Assembly (NCBI GenBank): GCA_040757065.1
Contig: JBFLXR010000002.1
Span: 1 to 64,000, forward strand
Reading direction: 5' to 3'
From: JBFLXR01 sp040757065
GTDB taxonomy: Bacteria; Pseudomonadota; Gammaproteobacteria; Burkholderiales; Gallionellaceae
DNA length: 64,000 nucleotides
The translations under genes and the position numbers were made by a program. The notes under the pieces were generated by a model, which worked only from the letters and a program-made list of their open reading frames with translations, made no database searches and was not told the origin of the DNA. Below, in pieces: positions 34,392-43,887 of the stretch (position 1 is the stretch's first letter; every line of letters begins with the position of its first letter).

Positions 34392-36017
34392 TCATACCCT
34401 GAACATAGCAACCGACTCATTCAGGTGATTCGAAATATCCTGCAACACATGGGCAGACTGCGCAACCTGTTGCGTGGCGGCGCTATTTTCTTCCGCCATC
34501 GCAGCAACGCTCGCCACATTGTTCGAAATATCCGAACAGGCAGTACTTTGCTCCGAAAGCGCCACGGAAATTTCCTGCACGACTTGCATAACTTTGCCGG
34601 ACATCTCGCCGATCTCGCGAATGGATGCGCCCGCACTTCCGGCAAGATTCGAACCCACCTCGACATCCGTCACGACTTCGTTCATGCTGACCACGCCGAC
34701 TTTGGTGCTATGCTGAATCGCCGAAATCAGCCCGCCGATTTCCCCGGTTGCGATCGTCGTGCGGTCAGCCAGCTTGCGCACCTCGTCCGCCACCACCGCG
34801 AAACCGCGCCCTTGCTCGCCCGCTCTCGCAGCCTCGATCGCCGCATTCAACGCCAGCAAATTCGTTTGCTCCGCAACGTCCTTGATGACCTGCACAACAT
34901 TCGAAATGCTCTCCGACTCTCTGCCGAGTTGCGAAATCCCGTCCGCCGTTTCGCGCACCTTCCCCACAATCGATAGCATGCCGCCCGTCGTCTGACGAAT
35001 GACTTCGCCGCCCTGTTGCGACATCCGGTTCGATTGCGCAGCCAGATTGTTCGCCTGACCGGAATGCTCGGACAAATGATGAACATTGACCGTCAGCTCT
35101 TCCAGCGACGCGGCGATTCCCGAAGTCGCGCCGCTCTGCGTTTCGATGCCGACCGACAACTGGGAAGAAGCCGCCGCAATCTGGTTCGCAGCCGATGAAA
35201 CCTGCTGTACGGAAGAAACGACTTGGCCGATAGTATTGCGCATCCGGTCTTGCATAGTTTTCAGAGAAGCCACGATACTCGCCGTATCGCCCTGCCGCAC
35301 AACGATTCGAGACGTCAGGTCGCCCGATGCGATTTTGGCAGTAATCGCCGCCACATCCGAAGGCTCGCCGCCGATTTCCCGCACCAGACGGCGAATAATG
35401 GTATTGGAAAAATAAAAACCGACGATCAACGCAATACTCACCACGGACACGAACACCGTCACGGCCGTCCGGTATGCCGACTCCGCCGCATCGAATTCCT
35501 CTTTTGCAACGCGCAACTGCAAATCGACCAGTTTGGAAATGCTATCCGTTACCGGATCGATGGCGGGATACATCTCCCGTGCGGCGAATGCCGTCAGACC
35601 GGCATGATCTTGCTGTTCGACCAGCTTCAGCAGTTTTTCCACCGATTCATTGGCCGGGCGCATCGCTGTCGAAGCGTTATCTGCCAGTTGTTTTTCTTCT
35701 GGCGTCAGATAGGTCGCCAGATAACTGTCCCACTCAACCTGAATCTTCTGCCGCGCCTCCTCCAGGTTTTGCCGGGACTGCGTCCAGTTCAGCGCCCCGT
35801 CCCGTGTTTTGTGGGCGGTATCCACAATGTTCACGGCATACATATCCGATATAATCTTAAGCTGCTGCAACGGCACAACCCGGTCGTTATAGGTCGTTTC
35901 GAAATGCGCATTGGTTTGCCGCAAACTGACCGCGCCAAGTACGGCGACGACCAATAAAGCCGCTGAGAACATCATAACCACCAACCGCAGGCGCTGAGCG
36001 ACACTTAGTTTTTTCAT
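34392..36017 (-). CDS. methyl-accepting chemotaxis protein
   Basis: 541 residues. TM1 at about 12-31, a periplasmic four-helix-bundle sensor (32-188), TM2 at about 189-209, HAMP (210-262), and a cytoplasmic signalling domain. The hairpin tip AARAGEQGRGFAVVADEVRK binds CheA and CheW. No C-terminal CheR-binding pentapeptide is present. The ATG follows a strong AGGAGG. No other chemotaxis gene is nearby, so it is a stand-alone receptor. The ligand is unknown. Confidence 0.93.
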   Translation of the reverse strand: MKKLSVAQRLRLVVMMFSAALLVVAVLGAVSLRQTNAHFETTYNDRVVPLQQLKIISDMYAVNIVDTAHKTRDGALNWTQSRQNLEEARQKIQVEWDSYLATYLTPEEKQLADNASTAMRPANESVEKLLKLVEQQDHAGLTAFAAREMYPAIDPVTDSISKLVDLQLRVAKEEFDAAESAYRTAVTVFVSVVSIALIVGFYFSNTIIRRLVREIGGEPSDVAAITAKIASGDLTSRIVVRQGDTASIVASLKTMQDRMRNTIGQVVSSVQQVSSAANQIAAASSQLSVGIETQSGATSGIAASLEELTVNVHHLSEHSGQANNLAAQSNRMSQQGGEVIRQTTGGMLSIVGKVRETADGISQLGRESESISNVVQVIKDVAEQTNLLALNAAIEAARAGEQGRGFAVVADEVRKLADRTTIATGEIGGLISAIQHSTKVGVVSMNEVVTDVEVGSNLAGSAGASIREIGEMSGKVMQVVQEISVALSEQSTACSDISNNVASVAAMAEENSAATQQVAQSAHVLQDISNHLNESVAMFRV

Positions 36018-36189
36018 AACTCCTCCTCGAAGTGACTAATTTTATTTTTATCAATCTGTCATTGAGGAGCATATAGCGTTTTTTCTGGCACGCATATCGG
36101 GAAATCCTGACCTTGCCGTAGGGATTTTCTGATACATATCTGTACATGCAACTTGCATGCGCGCACACATATTAACTAAGAATCAATAC

Positions 36190-36231
36190 ATTAAAAACAA
36201 AAAGAGCCGGAACGGCCACGCCCCGGCTCTT
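36190..36231 (-). terminator. clpB terminator
   Basis: On the minus strand a 9-bp stem (36223-36231 with 36202-36210) with a GC-rich loop is followed by TTTTTGTTTTT. Confidence 0.85.
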
Positions 36232-36255
36232 CAAGCTACTGCCAGCGATGCGAGA

Positions 36256-38841
36256 TTACTTTTTCTCGAACCGCATCACGCCGCCCGCGCAATCCACCTT
36301 AATCGTGTCTTTCGCTGAGAACTTGCCTTCGAGGATGTATTTCGCCAACGGATTTTCCACCTGCGCCTGAATCGCACGCTTCAGCGGACGCGCACCGTAC
36401 ACCGGATCGAATCCGGCAGTGGCGATTTCCGCCAGTGCCGCATCGGTCACGTCCAGCTTCATTTCCATCGCGGCAAGACGACGTTCCAAACCTTGCATCT
36501 GAATGCGTGCAATCGACTTGATGTTGCGTTCGTCCAGTGCGTGAAACACCACCACTTCGTCGATACGGTTGATAAATTCAGGCCGGAAATAGGTTTTTAC
36601 CTCGCCCATCACTGCCAGCTTCACCACCTGATAGTCGTCACCCGCCATTTGCTGGATCATCTGACTACCCAGATTGGAGGTCATCACGATCACGGTATTC
36701 TTAAAGTCCACCGTGCGCCCCTGCCCGTCGGTCATGCGACCGTCGTCCAGCACTTGCAGCAGCACATTGAACACGTCCGGGTGCGCCTTTTCCACCTCGT
36801 CCAGCAAAATCACCGAATACGGTTTGCGGCGCACGGCCTCGGTCAGATAGCCGCCTTCTTCGTAGCCGACATAGCCGGGAGGGGCGCCGATCAAGCGTGC
36901 AACCGAGTGTTTTTCCATGAATTCGCTCATATCGATGCGAATCAGATGCTCCTCGGAGTCGAACAAGAAGGTGGCCAGTGTCTTACACAGTTCGGTCTTG
37001 CCGACGCCGGTCGGGCCGAGGAACAGGAAAGAACCATACGGACGGTTCGGGTCGGACAACCCGGAACGCGAACGGCGAATCGCATCCGACACCAGCCGCA
37101 CAGCTTCGTCCTGCCCCACCACCCGCTCGTGCAATTTGTCTTCCATGCGCAGCAGCTTGTCGCGCTCGCCTTGCATCATCTTGGAAACAGGAATGCCGGT
37201 CGCACGGCTGACCACTTCGGCAATTTCTTCCGCGCCGACTTGGGTGCGCAACAATCGGTTCTTTTGCTGACCGCCCTCGGCTTCGCGTTGCGCCGCCTCT
37301 TTCAGTTTGGCTTCCAGTTGCGGCAATTTGCCGTATTGCAACTCCGCTACCTTATCCAGCTTGCCTTCGCGCTGCAAACGCGCAATCTCGGCGCGCACAT
37401 GGTCGATTTCTTCTTTCACTTGCGCCGCACCCTGCGCCGCGCCCTTTTCCGCTTTCCAAATTTCTTCCAGATCGGCATAGTCGCGCGACAGCCGCTCGAT
37501 TTCTTCTTCGATCAGCCCCAGACGCTTTTGCGAAGCCTCGTCCTTTTCCTTTTTTACCGCCTCGCGCTCGATCTTGAGCTGAATCAGGCGACGATCCAAC
37601 TTATCCATTTCCTCCGGCTTGGAGTCGATTTCCATCTTAATGCGCGCAGCAGCCTCGTCGATCAAATCGATTGCCTTGTCAGGCAAGAAGCGGTCGGTAA
37701 TATAGCGATGCGACAACTCTGCCGCCGCCACAATCGCCGGGTCGGTAATTTCCACGCCGTGGTGTAGCTCATACTTTTCCTGCAAGCCGCGCAGAATGGC
37801 AATCGTCGCCTCGACGGAGGGTTCGTCTACCAACACTTTTTGGAAGCGGCGCTCCAGTGCAGCGTCTTTTTCGATGTATTTGCGGTATTCGTCCAGCGTG
37901 GTCGCACCGATACAGTGCAATTCGCCGCGTGCCAGTGCCGGCTTGAGCATATTACCGGCATCCATCGCGCCTTCGGCCTTACCCGCACCGACCATGGTAT
38001 GAATTTCGTCGATAAACACGATTGTGCGGCCCTCGTCCATCGCCAACTCTTTCAGCACAGCTTTCAGACGCTCTTCGAATTCGCCGCGATACTTCGCTCC
38101 GGCCAGCAATGCTGCCAGATCGAGTACCAACACCTTCTTATTTTTCAGCGTTTCCGGCACTTCGCCGTTCACAATGCGCTGGGCCAGACCTTCCACGATG
38201 GCGGTTTTACCCACGCCCGGCTCACCGATCAGCACCGGATTATTTTTGGTTCGGCGCTGCAATACCTGAATTGCGCGGCGAATCTCGTCGTCGCGACCGA
38301 TGACCGGATCGAGCTTCCCCTGGCGCGCACGCTCAGTCAGATCGAGAGTATATTTCTTCAAGGCTTCGCGCTGCCCTTCCGCTTCCTGACTATCGACCGA
38401 AGCCCCACCGCGCACTGCGGCAATCGCCTGCTCCAGCGGGGCGCGTGCCACGCCATGTTGTTTCAGCAATCGCCCGGCCTCACCCTTGTCGTTGGTCAAC
38501 GCCAACAGGAACATTTCCGAAGCAATGAATTGATCGCCACGCTGCTGCGCTTCTTTGTCAGTCAGGTTCAGCAGATTGTTCAAGTCGCGTCCGACCTGCA
38601 CCTCGCCGCCATGCCCTTCTACCTTGGGCAAACGTACAACTGCCTCGTTCACCGCAATTTTCAGCGCGGACACATTCCCGCCCGCACGAGCCAGCAACGA
38701 ACCGGCTCCGCTGTCGGCATCGTTCAGCAACGCCAGCAACAGGTGCAGCGGGTCGATAAACTGACTGTCATTGCCCACGGCCAAGCTTTGCGCATCGGAC
38801 AGCGCCTGCTGGAATTTGGTGGTGAATTTGTCGAAACGCAT
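36256..38841 (-). CDS. clpB: ATP-dependent disaggregase ClpB
   Basis: Hexameric chaperone that works with DnaK to resolubilise aggregates. The Clp N-domain occupies 1-150. AAA1 has Walker A GEPGVGKTAIVEGLAQ near 206. A long coiled-coil middle domain (about 405-530) distinguishes it from ClpA and ClpC. AAA2 has GPTGVGKTELCKTLA near 605. 861 residues, as expected. AAGGAG precedes the ATG, and a sigma-32 promoter is just upstream, so it is heat-inducible. Confidence 0.98.
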   Translation of the reverse strand: MRFDKFTTKFQQALSDAQSLAVGNDSQFIDPLHLLLALLNDADSGAGSLLARAGGNVSALKIAVNEAVVRLPKVEGHGGEVQVGRDLNNLLNLTDKEAQQRGDQFIASEMFLLALTNDKGEAGRLLKQHGVARAPLEQAIAAVRGGASVDSQEAEGQREALKKYTLDLTERARQGKLDPVIGRDDEIRRAIQVLQRRTKNNPVLIGEPGVGKTAIVEGLAQRIVNGEVPETLKNKKVLVLDLAALLAGAKYRGEFEERLKAVLKELAMDEGRTIVFIDEIHTMVGAGKAEGAMDAGNMLKPALARGELHCIGATTLDEYRKYIEKDAALERRFQKVLVDEPSVEATIAILRGLQEKYELHHGVEITDPAIVAAAELSHRYITDRFLPDKAIDLIDEAAARIKMEIDSKPEEMDKLDRRLIQLKIEREAVKKEKDEASQKRLGLIEEEIERLSRDYADLEEIWKAEKGAAQGAAQVKEEIDHVRAEIARLQREGKLDKVAELQYGKLPQLEAKLKEAAQREAEGGQQKNRLLRTQVGAEEIAEVVSRATGIPVSKMMQGERDKLLRMEDKLHERVVGQDEAVRLVSDAIRRSRSGLSDPNRPYGSFLFLGPTGVGKTELCKTLATFLFDSEEHLIRIDMSEFMEKHSVARLIGAPPGYVGYEEGGYLTEAVRRKPYSVILLDEVEKAHPDVFNVLLQVLDDGRMTDGQGRTVDFKNTVIVMTSNLGSQMIQQMAGDDYQVVKLAVMGEVKTYFRPEFINRIDEVVVFHALDERNIKSIARIQMQGLERRLAAMEMKLDVTDAALAEIATAGFDPVYGARPLKRAIQAQVENPLAKYILEGKFSAKDTIKVDCAGGVMRFEKK

Positions 38842-38875
38842 GGCTTCTCCTTGGAAATAGATTCGATTGCCGGGT

Positions 38876-38903
38876 AGATGGGGTTCAACTCGGCAATTTC
38901 AAG
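38876..38903 (-). promoter_or_regulatory. sigma-32 heat-shock promoter of clpB
   Basis: On the minus strand CTTGAAA (38897-38903), 13 bases, CCCCATCT (38876-38883): an exact match to the RpoH consensus. It lies between the stop of the diguanylate cyclase gene and clpB. Confidence 0.9.
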
Positions 38904-38912
38904 AGAATCCGC

Positions 38913-40685
38913 TCAGAAGCTTTCCGCCTTCGCCCGGTTTCGTCCGGCCTCTTTGGCATCGTACAAGAGCTTATCCGCCTTGCTGATCAGCGCATCGGGC
39001 GTCACCAGCCTGTCGTCCGACGGAAAATACACCGCCGTCACGCCAAAGCTAGCCGTCACATGAGCCTCTTGCCCGGCACCAATGCGCACAGGCTGATTAT
39101 CGAATGCCGTCCGCAACCGCTCGGCCAATTTTATCCCGCCCTCTAGATCGGTATCCGGCAGCAACAACACGAATTCCTCACCGCCGTAACGCGCTACGCA
39201 ATCGATATGGTCGCGCGACATTTCCAACAGCAAACCGCCGAATGCCCGCAAAACCGCATCGCCCGCAAGGTGCCCGTATTCGTCGTTAACAGCCTTGAAA
39301 TAATCCAGATCGCACATAATGACCGATAGTCCCAAACCGTGACGTTTTGCACGCGCAATCTCGTTCCCCAATTGCTCGTACAGATACCGCCGGTTATAGC
39401 ACCCGGTCAGCGCATCGTGTACCGATATGTTTTTCAATTCGGCATTCAATCGCTCCAGTTCGCGCGTACGCTCACGGACTTTGTCTTCCAGCCCGTGCAT
39501 ATAATCGCTGATCGTCGCGGCCATGCGGTTAAAACTGGCGGCAAGCTGCCCGATTTCATCCGCCGATTCGACCTCCGCCCGCACCTCGGCGTGTCCCGCA
39601 CCGAACCGGTTGACCGTATGGGTCAGCCGGCGAATCGGCAGCGCAATCAACCGCCCCATCAGAACGCCGACCGCAATCGCCGCGCTCATTGAAAGCAAAG
39701 AAAATACCAGTGTATTGCGCAAGATCAGGTTGGATTGGGAATAGACCAAACTCTCCGGTACAGCAACCGCTACCGCCCAGTTTTGCTCTTTCAGACTACT
39801 CAGCGCGAGAAGCTTCTCCCGATCCTGAAAACGGTATTTTACGATTTCGGTTTGCTTTCCAGACAAGCTTCGATCCAGTGCTTTCCTCACCTCCTGCAAA
39901 CCGAGCGATTCGATCTTTTTATCCGCGAACTGCCGGTTATCGGCGATACGCGCCTGTTCGGCTGTGGTCAGTTCGATCAGTGCACGATAATTATATTCCG
40001 GTCGCGTATGGGTCAGGATGACGCCTGCGCCGTTCAGCAAGACCGCATCTTTGTCCTGCAACTTCCAAATAGCAACCAAATCCTGTATCCGGGTCACACG
40101 CAGTTTCAGCACCATAACGCCGACAGTATGTCCTTCCGCAGTCACCGGCGCGGAAAAATAAATGCCTGGCTCACCGCTGGTCAGGCCGATACTCCAGTCG
40201 CTCTTATATACCCGCCCTTTTAGCGCCTCGCGAAAGTAATACCTGACAGCATAATTTTGCCCGATAAAAGAAGTATCGGTTGCAGCCAGGCAGGTTCCTT
40301 GCATGTCGAGCACATAGAGCACGTTGTATTCCGGCGAGATCGACAACTGCTCCTGCAACAAATGGTGGAACGCCTTGATTTCCATATTGCTGCGCGTTTT
40401 CTTTCGCAGGAAGTTCTCGACCTCGCCGTTCAGCGCCAAGTGCCGCACCAGATTCTGGTTAGCCAGCAGATACTTATCGATATCGTCGGCGATTTTTCTC
40501 GAATTCGCGCTTAGCGTCGCGATTTCTTGCTCAACAGCATGCTCTCTTTCCATCACGTAACTGTAGATGGAAAGCCCCACGACCGGCAGGATCACCACCA
40601 GCGCGAACGAGGCCAGCAGTTTGTAGAAAAAAGAGAGTGAAGCAAAGAAACCGAACGAATCCGGCGGCGGAGCAGCTAACTTCAT
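38913..40685 (-). CDS. membrane diguanylate cyclase with Cache-type sensor and HAMP
   Basis: 590 residues. TM1 at about 19-44, a large periplasmic double-Cache-like sensor (45-320), TM2 at about 323-347, HAMP (345-400), a coiled linker, and a C-terminal GGDEF domain with intact ARYGGEEF near 501, so c-di-GMP synthesis is likely. At the inhibitory-site position (RxxD, five residues before GGEEF) it has DHID, so product inhibition through a canonical I-site is doubtful. The start MKLAAPPPDSFGFF follows GGAGG; a 53-codon upstream extension lacks support. Divergent from nadC. Confidence 0.9.
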   Translation of the reverse strand: MKLAAPPPDSFGFFASLSFFYKLLASFALVVILPVVGLSIYSYVMEREHAVEQEIATLSANSRKIADDIDKYLLANQNLVRHLALNGEVENFLRKKTRSNMEIKAFHHLLQEQLSISPEYNVLYVLDMQGTCLAATDTSFIGQNYAVRYYFREALKGRVYKSDWSIGLTSGEPGIYFSAPVTAEGHTVGVMVLKLRVTRIQDLVAIWKLQDKDAVLLNGAGVILTHTRPEYNYRALIELTTAEQARIADNRQFADKKIESLGLQEVRKALDRSLSGKQTEIVKYRFQDREKLLALSSLKEQNWAVAVAVPESLVYSQSNLILRNTLVFSLLSMSAAIAVGVLMGRLIALPIRRLTHTVNRFGAGHAEVRAEVESADEIGQLAASFNRMAATISDYMHGLEDKVRERTRELERLNAELKNISVHDALTGCYNRRYLYEQLGNEIARAKRHGLGLSVIMCDLDYFKAVNDEYGHLAGDAVLRAFGGLLLEMSRDHIDCVARYGGEEFVLLLPDTDLEGGIKLAERLRTAFDNQPVRIGAGQEAHVTASFGVTAVYFPSDDRLVTPDALISKADKLLYDAKEAGRNRAKAESF

Positions 40686-40846
40686 GTTTCCCTCCCTGTG
40701 CAGCCTGCTAAAGGCTTCACGCATTCTAAGCTTTCCATACGCTGCATGGAACATGCTGCGTCCCGTTTTTCGACAGAATTCGTGCCGTTCACCCACCTTC
40801 TCGACTACAATTCCCCGCAATCCGTTCTTGAAAACCGCCCGCAACC

Positions 40847-41689
40847 ATGTCCGCTCTATCCGACCTCGATGCGATTATCCGACAAAACATCACCGCCGCC
40901 CTGCAAGAAGATTTGCGCAGCGGCGACCTGACCGCGCAACTGATTCCTGCCGGACAAACCGGTCATGCCCGTGTAATTACCCGGCAAGAGGCAATACTGT
41001 GCGGCACGGCTTGGTTCGAAGGCTGTTTTAAAGCACTCGACCCCGACTGCACCATCGTTTGGCACGGCCAAGAAGGCGAACGCGCCCACGCCGGGCAACT
41101 GCTATGCGAAATCCGCGGCAATGCCCGTGCCTTGCTGAGCGCCGAACGCAGCGGTCTGAATTTCCTGCAAACCCTCTCCGCTGTCGCGACCCTGACTGGT
41201 CGCTATGTCGATGCGGTAGCCGGTACGCACGCCAAAATTCTGGACACCCGCAAGACCCTGCCCGGTCTGCGCTTGGCTGAAAAATATGCCGTCAAAGTAG
41301 GCGGTGGCCACAACCAGCGCATCGGCCTGTTCGACGGCATTCTGATTAAGGAAAATCATATTCTGGCGGCGGGCGGCATTCGCCCCGCGCTGGAACAAGC
41401 CTTTAAACTGGCAACACCCGGCGTGACCGTGCAAATCGAAGTGGAGACGCTGACGCAGCTCGACGAAGCACTCGATGCCGGAGCCAAACTGATTCTGTTG
41501 GACAATTTCGATCTGGACGGCATGCGTACTGCCGTCGAACGTACAGGTGGGCGCGCCGAGCTGGAGGCTTCCGGCGGGATCAACCTTCAAACTGTGCGCG
41601 CCATTGCCGAAACCGGGGTGGATCGCATCTCGATCGGCGGATTGACCAAAGACATTCAGGCAGTCGATTTATCGATGCGCTTCGAGTAA
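40847..41689 (+). CDS. nadC: nicotinate-nucleotide pyrophosphorylase (carboxylating)
   Basis: Converts quinolinate and PRPP to nicotinate mononucleotide in NAD synthesis. 280 residues. The N-terminal domain (DLRSGDLTAQLIP) precedes the TIM barrel with ERSGLNFLQTLSAVAT, LDTRKTLPGLR and GGHNQRIGLFDGILIKENH, which hold the substrate-binding Arg, Lys and His. The C-terminal EASGGINLQTVRAIAETGVD is also conserved. Transcribed divergently from the diguanylate cyclase gene. No other nad gene is adjacent. Confidence 0.96.
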   Translation: MSALSDLDAIIRQNITAALQEDLRSGDLTAQLIPAGQTGHARVITRQEAILCGTAWFEGCFKALDPDCTIVWHGQEGERAHAGQLLCEIRGNARALLSAERSGLNFLQTLSAVATLTGRYVDAVAGTHAKILDTRKTLPGLRLAEKYAVKVGGGHNQRIGLFDGILIKENHILAAGGIRPALEQAFKLATPGVTVQIEVETLTQLDEALDAGAKLILLDNFDLDGMRTAVERTGGRAELEASGGINLQTVRAIAETGVDRISIGGLTKDIQAVDLSMRFE

Positions 41690-41748
41690 CCCCTTGAAAT
41701 CGGTCGCGCCGCCCAAATATAAGCACAAACTTATTTTAAGGACGCGCC

Positions 41749-42183
41749 ATGACCGATTTACTGCATATCGTTTGCCCGCATTGCGATGCCATCAACCGTG
41801 TGCCCGCCGCCAAGCTGGGCAACCAACCCACCTGCGGCGGCTGCAAGCACCCGCTGTTCGATGCGCACCCGGTCGCCTTGACCGCAAATAATTTCGAGCG
41901 CCATATTAGCCGCAACGAGATTCCGGTGCTGGTCGATTTCTGGGCGCCGTGGTGCGGCCCTTGCCGGATGATGGCCCCCGCCTTCGAGCAAGCCGCCCGT
42001 GCGTTAGAACCACGAGTACGCCTCGCCAAGCTGAATACCGAAGAAGCACAAACGCTCGCAGCGCAGTTCAATATCCGCAGCATTCCCACGCTGGCCTTGT
42101 TCCGCAATGGCCGCGAAATCGCCCGGCAAGCGGGGGCTATGGACACTGGCAATATCGTCCGTTGGGCGCAATCAACACTTTGA
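41749..42183 (+). CDS. trxC: thioredoxin 2
   Basis: Cytoplasmic zinc-containing thioredoxin, 144 residues. The N-terminal zinc ribbon has two Cys pairs (CPHC and CGGC). The thioredoxin domain follows, with active site WAPWCGPCRMM and cis-Pro RSIPTL. In E. coli trxC is induced by OxyR; I see no recognisable OxyR site here. AAGGA precedes the ATG. It may be cotranscribed with nadC, 59 bases away. Confidence 0.95.
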   Translation: MTDLLHIVCPHCDAINRVPAAKLGNQPTCGGCKHPLFDAHPVALTANNFERHISRNEIPVLVDFWAPWCGPCRMMAPAFEQAARALEPRVRLAKLNTEEAQTLAAQFNIRSIPTLALFRNGREIARQAGAMDTGNIVRWAQSTL

Positions 42184-42244
42184 TTTTCTTCTAAACTTCT
42201 ACGGCACCCCGCCGATATAACCTGTATATCGAGCGGAGGCTGCC

Positions 42245-43282
42245 ATGAAAATCGCCCAATCCAACATCGCACTACAATCGGAACACACCCAGAGCAAACA
42301 GCACGAAGTCAAAGAGTCCATGCGCATGTGGGTGGATCGTCCGGCACCTGCCGCCCAACCCTCGGTCAAAATCCAGATTTCCGTCACCGCGCAATCGCTC
42401 AGCGCACAGTCCAGCGAAACCACCGCCATTGAAGAAGCAGCGAAAGATGCGGAAACCAGCCCGGAAATGCAGTTAATCCGCTCGCTGGTGGAAATGCTGA
42501 CCGGGCAGAAAGTGCGAGTATTCGATCCCAGCAAAATGAATGCCCCGGTAGATACCGGCAACGACCTGCAGCAAAGCGGGGGCGGTCAACCCGCCGCACC
42601 GCAGCGCGCCGGTTTCGGCATCGAATATCACCACGAAGAAACCTATGCCGAAACGGAAACCACCTCCATGCAGGCGCAAGGCACCATTAAAACCAGCGAC
42701 GGGCAAGAGATTCAGTTCGACCTGAAAATGATGATGCAACGTCAGTACAGCGAAACCAGCAGCACGACCATTCGCATCGGCGATGCCGCCCGCAAAACCG
42801 ACCCGCTAGTTATTAACTTCAACGGTACCGCGGCGCAACTCAGCAACCAAACCTTCGCTTTCGATCTGAATAACGATGGCAAACAGGAGCAAATCAGCCA
42901 GTTGCAGGCGGGCAGCGGCTATCTGGCGCTGGATGAGAACAGCGACGGCAAGATTAACAGCGGAAAAGAATTGTTCGGGCCGAACACCGGCAACGGATTC
43001 AACGAACTGGCGCAATACGACACCGACAAAAACGGTTGGATCGACGAATCCGACCCGGTATTTCAGAAACTGAAAGTGTGGCTGAAAGATGCCTCCGGCA
43101 ACGATGCACTCTCCAGCCTGTCTTCACTCGGCGTCGGTGCAATTTCGCTGAGCGCAATCGCCACACCGTTCGACATCAAAACGGCCGACAACCAAACCCT
43201 AGGCAGCGTGCGCGCCAGCAGTGTCTACCTGAATGAGGACGGCAAAGCCGGTTCAGTGCAACAAATCGATTTAGCTGTTTAA
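42245..43282 (+). CDS. hypothetical protein with EF-hand-like calcium loops
   Basis: 345 residues with no signal peptide or membrane helix. The N-terminal 150 residues are polar, rich in Ser, Gln, Thr and Glu, and probably extended. The second half holds three calcium-loop motifs: DLNNDGKQE near 213, DENSDGKINSGKE near 235 and DTDKNGWIDESD near 260, spaced as in dockerin or EF-hand repeats. GGAGG precedes the ATG. Similar proteins are usually annotated only as EF-hand or VCBS-like. It stands alone between trxC and a convergent methyltransferase. No function is assigned. Confidence 0.75.
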   Translation: MKIAQSNIALQSEHTQSKQHEVKESMRMWVDRPAPAAQPSVKIQISVTAQSLSAQSSETTAIEEAAKDAETSPEMQLIRSLVEMLTGQKVRVFDPSKMNAPVDTGNDLQQSGGGQPAAPQRAGFGIEYHHEETYAETETTSMQAQGTIKTSDGQEIQFDLKMMMQRQYSETSSTTIRIGDAARKTDPLVINFNGTAAQLSNQTFAFDLNNDGKQEQISQLQAGSGYLALDENSDGKINSGKELFGPNTGNGFNELAQYDTDKNGWIDESDPVFQKLKVWLKDASGNDALSSLSSLGVGAISLSAIATPFDIKTADNQTLGSVRASSVYLNEDGKAGSVQQIDLAV

Positions 43283-43887
43283 GCCACTGGCTTACGTGCC
43301 ACCAAATCAATGAGCGCCGACATCCCGGAGTGCCCACTGCCCTCACGAATGTCGCTGTCGTATTCGCGCAGATGCAGAATTTCGAAATCGCAGAAGGCGT
43401 CGCGCAGCATCGGCTCGGTATAGAGATTCTCAACTTGCGATGGGCCGCCGGTTCGGTATTCCAACTGGCGCGGGGTATAACCTTCCAGCAATAGGAGTCC
43501 GCCCGGTTTCAGACAGCGTTTGATTTGCGCGAACATGCGCGCCCGCTCCGCCGGCCCGGTGAACTGAATAAAGATCGCGACTACTGCATCGTAACAAGCT
43601 TCACCCCAATCCCACTGCAACAAATCGACTTGTCGGAAATCGATGGCGACACCCCGCTGCGCTGCCAGTTTGCGCGCTTTGTTCAGCGCAACCGGCGAAG
43701 CCTCCGCCGACACCACTTCGAGGCCCTGCTGCGCCAGCCAAACGCCGTTGCGCCCCTCGCCGTCCGCCACCGCGAGGCAACGCATGCCCGGCGTCAACAG
43801 TGCATGCTGTGAAGCCAGAAAACCATTCGGCTCCGTGCCGAACAAATAATCATCCCCAGCATAACGCGCATCCCAAATCATGCTCAT
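43279..43887 (-). CDS. class I SAM-dependent methyltransferase
   Basis: 202 residues. Motif I is LAVADGEGRNGVWLAQQG (about 38-55), the acidic residue ending beta-2 is in VVSAEASP, and DAVVAIFIQF is motif IV. The N-terminus MIWDARYAGDDYLFGTEPN resembles TehB-like and thiopurine-methyltransferase-like enzymes. The substrate is unknown. The ATG at 43887 overlaps the stop of the AEC permease gene (ATGA), so the pair is coupled. It ends with a 4-base overlap into the convergent gene. Confidence 0.85.
   Translation of the reverse strand: MSMIWDARYAGDDYLFGTEPNGFLASQHALLTPGMRCLAVADGEGRNGVWLAQQGLEVVSAEASPVALNKARKLAAQRGVAIDFRQVDLLQWDWGEACYDAVVAIFIQFTGPAERARMFAQIKRCLKPGGLLLLEGYTPRQLEYRTGGPSQVENLYTEPMLRDAFCDFEILHLREYDSDIREGSGHSGMSALIDLVARKPVA

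Noticed and set aside
36040..36190. Possible sigma-28 promoter (CCCGATAT) upstream of the chemoreceptor
   Set aside because: The -35 half does not match TAAA at the right distance.
36493..37767. 424-codon plus-strand frame opposite clpB
   Set aside because: Mirror frame of a certain gene.
43280..43294. Palindrome TAAGCCA-C-TGGCTTA over convergent stops
   Set aside because: Short, with almost no loop and no T-run; probably chance at a stop codon junction.
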